Assembly: GCA_020430865.1 (NCBI GenBank)
Contig: JAGQIY010001107.1
Span: forward strand, 1 to 9,393
Source of the DNA: Myxococcales bacterium
GTDB taxonomy: Bacteria > Myxococcota > Polyangia > Polyangiales > Polyangiaceae
Length of the DNA: 9,393 bases
Reading direction: 5' to 3'
Below are positions 6,923 to 9,393 of this stretch, in pieces (position 1 is the stretch's first letter; each line of letters starts with the position of its first letter). The position numbers and the translations under genes are program-made. The notes under the pieces were generated by a model that worked only from the letters and a program-made list of their open reading frames with translations, was not told the origin of the DNA and ran no database searches.

Positions 6923-7321
6923 CTACTGGATGCCCACGAGCGCGTCGCGGAGCCACGCGACACCTTGCTCGGCGTCGGTGAACGCTCGCAGGTGTCGGTC
7001 GCCGTCCTCCGCCGCCAGGCGCTGGATGTGCAGCATCCCGGTTGGGCTGTGCACCACCACGGCGACGCGGAGGAAGCCCTTCTGGAGCCACTGTCGGTGC
7101 TTCTTGAACACCGCTTCGAACTCGGGATCGTTGCGCCCGACGACCTGACGCAGATCGCACAGCAGCCCCATTCGAGCTCGACGCAGCGTCGCGAGCGCAT
7201 CGCGAACCTGACTCATCTCGGCCTCGATCGCCGCGAGCGAATCGAACGCCAGAGCGCTGCGCACGTATTCGACGATCTGCTCGGAGACGCGAATACGGAA
7301 ATAGTCCGAGGTGTAGAGCAC
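6923..7321 (-). CDS. SpoIIAA/STAS-like small protein
   Basis: The 132-residue product has no signal peptide or membrane helix. Its pattern is an N-terminal strand pair (LYTSDYFRIRVS), helix, strand MGLLCDLRQVVGRNDPEF, helix EAVFKKHRQWLQKG, strand FLRVAVVVHSPTGMLHIQRLA and a final helix with AEQGVAWLRDAL. It matches the alpha/beta layout of SpoIIAA-like (STAS/SEC14-related) proteins, which are frequent as small stand-alone proteins in myxobacteria. The role is unknown; a regulatory or ligand-binding function is inference. The GTG start at 7321 lies 5 nt beyond the tautomerase stop codon, with a GAG-rich stretch in the gap, so the two are probably translationally coupled. The frame stays open upstream to 7699, but that part overlaps the tautomerase and is Arg-rich shadow sequence. 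Confidence 0.75.
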   Translation of the reverse strand: MLYTSDYFRIRVSEQIVEYVRSALAFDSLAAIEAEMSQVRDALATLRRARMGLLCDLRQVVGRNDPEFEAVFKKHRQWLQKGFLRVAVVVHSPTGMLHIQRLAAEDGDRHLRAFTDAEQGVAWLRDALVGIQ

Positions 7322-7326
7322 TCGAC

Positions 7327-7680
7327 TCAGCCCAACAGCTTGCTGTCCAGTCCCCAGTGGTCGCGGGGTACAGACGTGTAGACGACGAAACAGCGGTCCC
7401 CTTGAACACCAAGCGACTCCTTCGCCAGCTCGCACAAGCTGGCGCACAACGTCGCGAGCTGAGAGCCACTCGGCTCGCCTATCCCGCGCACGTCGAAGCA
7501 CGCGCAAGGCTCCTCGGACGAACGAAATCGCATGCTGGCTCCCAGCGAACAGCGAGCCATCACGATCGGCTCCGGTTTCCCCAGCGCTTGGGCGACGCGT
7601 TCGGTCAGCTGTTCGAGAAACTCGTGCTCGCTCATCCCAGGCGCGAGCGAGCTGTTGGACTCCAAGGCAATCCACGGCAT
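7327..7680 (-). CDS. MIF/tautomerase-superfamily protein
   Basis: The 117-residue product matches macrophage migration inhibitory factor homologues in length and layout. The start MPWIALESN gives an N-terminal Pro after Met removal, the catalytic base of the family. LGKPEPIVMARC (33-44) carries the equivalent of the conserved active-site Lys (Lys35). MRFRSSEEPCACFDVRGIG (50-68) fits the MxFGGsxePxA...SIG block. The end LGVQGDRCFVVYTSVPRDHWG (90-110) fits LGIpxxRiYIxF..GWN. The predicted activity is keto-enol tautomerisation of phenylpyruvate-like substrates as a cytosolic trimer. Five cysteines are present, more than usual, but the CxxC of animal MIF is not at its usual place. Some invariant positions are changed (FRSS for FGGS), so catalytic strength is uncertain. 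It is the first gene of a two-gene unit with the STAS-like gene. Confidence 0.85.
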   Translation of the reverse strand: MPWIALESNSSLAPGMSEHEFLEQLTERVAQALGKPEPIVMARCSLGASMRFRSSEEPCACFDVRGIGEPSGSQLATLCASLCELAKESLGVQGDRCFVVYTSVPRDHWGLDSKLLG

Positions 7681-7954
7681 GCGCCGGGCTTAGCTCCATT
7701 CGGCGGCAAGGGGAGTGAACAACCCCAGTTTGTCGTCACGAGCGACTGGCTGCTTTGTCTGTGCTGGAATGCCTCGCTCCTCGTTCCTCGAGCACACGCT
7801 CGCAGCGGACTGCGCAGATTGGCCCCGGATCAGCGCAGAAGGGCGTGAAGTTCCTGCGCCCAACAGAACATCTGCCGGCGCGCCACGTCTCACCTACGCC
7901 CTGGGTAGCGTCCGTAGCCCTCGCCTCCTCTTCCACCTCTCCGAGACTCTCCCG

Positions 7955-8545
7955 ATGTCGCTGAATCGATCCTGCACTCGCCCCGGACCGGTTGCTCTGC
8001 TCTCGAGTGCTGCCGTGCTCCCAGTGGTTTTGCTCCTCGCATCGGGCCTGGGCGGTTGTGCCTCCGGACCGCGACAGGCCGAGAGCGCCGGCGCCCCCCA
8101 AGGCGGCGTGACTTCGGTCCGCGAGGAGTCTCCGGTCCCCGAGCAACCCAGCGTGGCAAGTGATGGCGTCGAGGACGCCGAGCCACTGCGCTCCCTCGAC
8201 GACGCCGAGCGCGCCTACGCCGAAGCCCAGCGCGACCTCGACAGCCTTCTGGGGCCGTCGTCCGATCGCCTGGGAGAGGGAGGCGCAGTCGACGACGACC
8301 AGCCGCCCAAAGCGGGTCAGACCTCCCCGTCTCCCGAAGCCATGCCGCTGCGCAAAGCAGACGACCGCTGTCAGCGCGTTTGCCTCGCGCTGGCGTCGCT
8401 CGAGCGCGCGCGGGATGCCATCTGCCGCATCACCTCCGCTGACGACGAACGCTGCACCAAGGCCAGCGTCAGCGCGGAAAAGAACCGCGAGCGCGCGAAG
8501 GTGTGCGCCTGCCCAGCGCCCGACACCAAGTCCCACGACGAGTGA
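7955..8545 (+). CDS. Cysteine-rich lipoprotein of unknown function
   Basis: The 196-residue product starts with a signal peptide (Arg near the N-terminus, hydrophobic stretch about 12-32) and a good lipobox LGGC, with Cys35 as the lipid site. A Pro/Glu/Ser-rich linker (about 36-80) leads to a helical stretch (LDDAERAYAEAQRDLDSLLG, 81-100), an acidic linker, and a C-terminal helical module (about 134-187) with six cysteines (139, 143, 157, 167, 184, 186). Their spacing suggests a disulphide-tied helical hairpin in the periplasm. I recall similar uncharacterised lipoproteins from myxobacteria but know no function. The frame is open upstream to 7715, but that part has no coding character and would bury the signal peptide, so the ATG at 7955 is chosen. 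The Shine-Dalgarno is poor. Confidence 0.82.
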   Translation: MSLNRSCTRPGPVALLSSAAVLPVVLLLASGLGGCASGPRQAESAGAPQGGVTSVREESPVPEQPSVASDGVEDAEPLRSLDDAERAYAEAQRDLDSLLGPSSDRLGEGGAVDDDQPPKAGQTSPSPEAMPLRKADDRCQRVCLALASLERARDAICRITSADDERCTKASVSAEKNRERAKVCACPAPDTKSHDE

Positions 8546-8705
8546 GCAGCGAGCGCCACCCGATCGCACCCAAGGGCTTGCTCCGCTGACGAGTCCCACT
8601 CGATGACGCGCGAGCGCACCGCCGTCAGCAATCGTCAACACCTCGGGGACGCGGAGCCACGCCCGTTTGCCCTCGTTCCCGCACGCCCCCTTCAAGGAGT
8701 CCGCC

Positions 8706-8981
8706 GTGAAATCATCGCTCCCTCTTCGGAAAGCCCTCGTTGCGTCCGCCGCTCTGCTCGTCGCCGTCTGTCTCTCGCTGTCTGCTTCGGCAGAGGTGAA
8801 GACCATCAAGAGCCAGGACCAGGACATCGCCTACACCTTCAAGGACGACCTGCTCAACTCCGACGTGGGCGGTCCGGGTGGCGGCACCATCGTGGTGCGT
8901 CCGAAGGCCGCACGGAGCACACTGATTCGACCCAGGGTCCAGTTCATCACCGAGCTGTTGAAGTCGGCAGAGAACCTGTAG
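8706..8981 (+). CDS. Small secreted protein of unknown function
   Basis: The 91-residue product has a classic Sec signal peptide: Lys2 and Arg8, a hydrophobic core LVASAALLVAVCLSLS, and likely cleavage after ASA29. This leaves a mature protein of about 62 residues. The mature part reads strand (DIAYTFKDDLL), Gly-rich turn (GGPGGG), strand (TIVVRP), then IRPRVQFITELLKSAENL to the end. The IRPR...ELLKS.EN ending resembles small exported proteins I recall from myxobacteria, with no known function. The GTG start is fixed by AAGGAG at 8694-8699, six bases upstream. An in-frame ATG at 8667 has no such site and would put a Pro-rich extension before the signal peptide. It follows the cysteine-rich lipoprotein in the same direction after 160 bp; its strong ribosome binding site suggests good expression. 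Confidence 0.82.
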   Translation: MKSSLPLRKALVASAALLVAVCLSLSASAEVKTIKSQDQDIAYTFKDDLLNSDVGGPGGGTIVVRPKAARSTLIRPRVQFITELLKSAENL

Positions 8982-9040
8982 CTCCCGCACCCGAGCAGCT
9001 GTAGCGCGCCGAGCGGGCGCTGGCCGTGTACGCTTCAGGC

Positions 9041-9393
9041 GTGACTTCGCCCCGCGTCGTCGGCCGCCTCGCCCCGTCACCGACGGGGCAGCTACACCTC
9101 GGACACGCCCGCTCCTTCGTGCTCGCCTGGTGGGCTGCGCGAGCGAGCGCCGGGCGCGTCATCTTGCGGATCGAGGACCTGGACGGCACGCGCGCGGACT
9201 CACGCTTCGTGGACCTGGCCCGGCAGGACCTCGAGTGGCTCGGGCTCGATTGGGACGAAGAGCACCTGCAGACCGACACCCTCGAGCGACTCGACACGGC
9301 GATCGCCACGCTGATCGCGCAGGGCAAGGCCTACCCCTGCGTGTGTTCCCGCGGGGATATAAAGCGAGCTCAGTCAGCGCCCCACGCTGATGA
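9041..9393 (+). CDS. gluQ: Glutamyl-Q tRNA(Asp) synthetase, 5' part
   Basis: The gene runs off the window end, giving 117 residues of an expected 280-300. The enzyme activates glutamate and attaches it to queuosine in the anticodon of tRNA(Asp). The start VVGRLAPSPTGQLHLGHARS contains the class I HIGH motif as HLGH (19-22). RIEDLDGTR (43-51) is the usual GluRS/GluQ block, and YPCVCSRGDI (98-107) carries the first CxC of the zinc site that marks GluQ against full GluRS, followed by APHAD. These features favour gluQ over gltX; the missing 3' half (second zinc ligands, absence of an anticodon-binding domain) would settle it. The GTG at 9041 is the likely start, with a weak Shine-Dalgarno. It lies 59 bp after the secreted-protein gene. 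Confidence 0.88.
   Translation, partial: MTSPRVVGRLAPSPTGQLHLGHARSFVLAWWAARASAGRVILRIEDLDGTRADSRFVDLARQDLEWLGLDWDEEHLQTDTLERLDTAIATLIAQGKAYPCVCSRGDIKRAQSAPHAD

Noticed and set aside
7322..7699. Upstream extension of the STAS-like gene frame
   Set aside because: It overlaps the whole tautomerase gene and is Arg-rich and unlike the family. The GTG at 7321, next to the tautomerase stop, is the natural start.
7736..8827. 363-codon minus-strand open frame opposite the lipoprotein and secreted protein
   Set aside because: The plus strand has two signal peptides, one lipobox and one strong ribosome binding site in the same interval. The antisense product is Ala/Arg/Gly-rich without domain features.

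Overview
The window is GC-rich and strongly biased to G or C at third codon positions. Together with a Hanks-type kinase carrying a C-terminal membrane anchor, several lipoproteins and family-specific small exported proteins, this suggests a myxobacterium (Myxococcota, probably Polyangiales, Sorangium/Polyangium-like). That assignment is inference from gene content and composition; there is no intact rRNA gene to confirm it. No insertion sequence, phage gene, CRISPR array or tRNA was found. It reads as an ordinary chromosomal segment with one long, odd non-coding stretch.

Layout. Positions 53-1339 (+) encode a large lipoprotein with no recognised domain. Positions 1510-2430 (+) encode a class I SAM-dependent methyltransferase with a lysine-rich N-terminal tail, and 2549-2992 (+) a small VOC (glyoxalase/dioxygenase-fold) protein. 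Positions 2993-3860 have no convincing gene. They hold a 14-bp tandem array, several hairpins, and short collinear matches to the 3' end of 16S rRNA. A Ser/Thr protein kinase follows from a TTG start at 3861. Its frame is broken near 5235: the expected tail, ending in NPYR, lies in another frame with a stop at 5453-5455, while the frame as given runs to 5579. A complete SCP2/SCPx-type thiolase occupies 5667-6860 (+).

The thiolase converges, across a GC-rich hairpin (6877-6901), on a two-gene minus-strand unit: a MIF/tautomerase-family protein (7327-7680) followed 5 nt later by a SpoIIAA/STAS-like protein (6923-7321). The last part holds three plus-strand genes. These are a cysteine-rich lipoprotein (7955-8545), a 91-residue secreted protein with a strong Shine-Dalgarno sequence (8706-8981), and the 5' part of a glutamyl-Q tRNA(Asp) synthetase (9041 to the window end).

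Little links these genes into one pathway. The best-supported functional unit is the tautomerase/STAS-like pair. The kinase is probably a membrane-anchored signalling receptor with a damaged periplasmic tail. No complete new system is evident; the most unusual material is the 2993-3860 region and the kinase frameshift.
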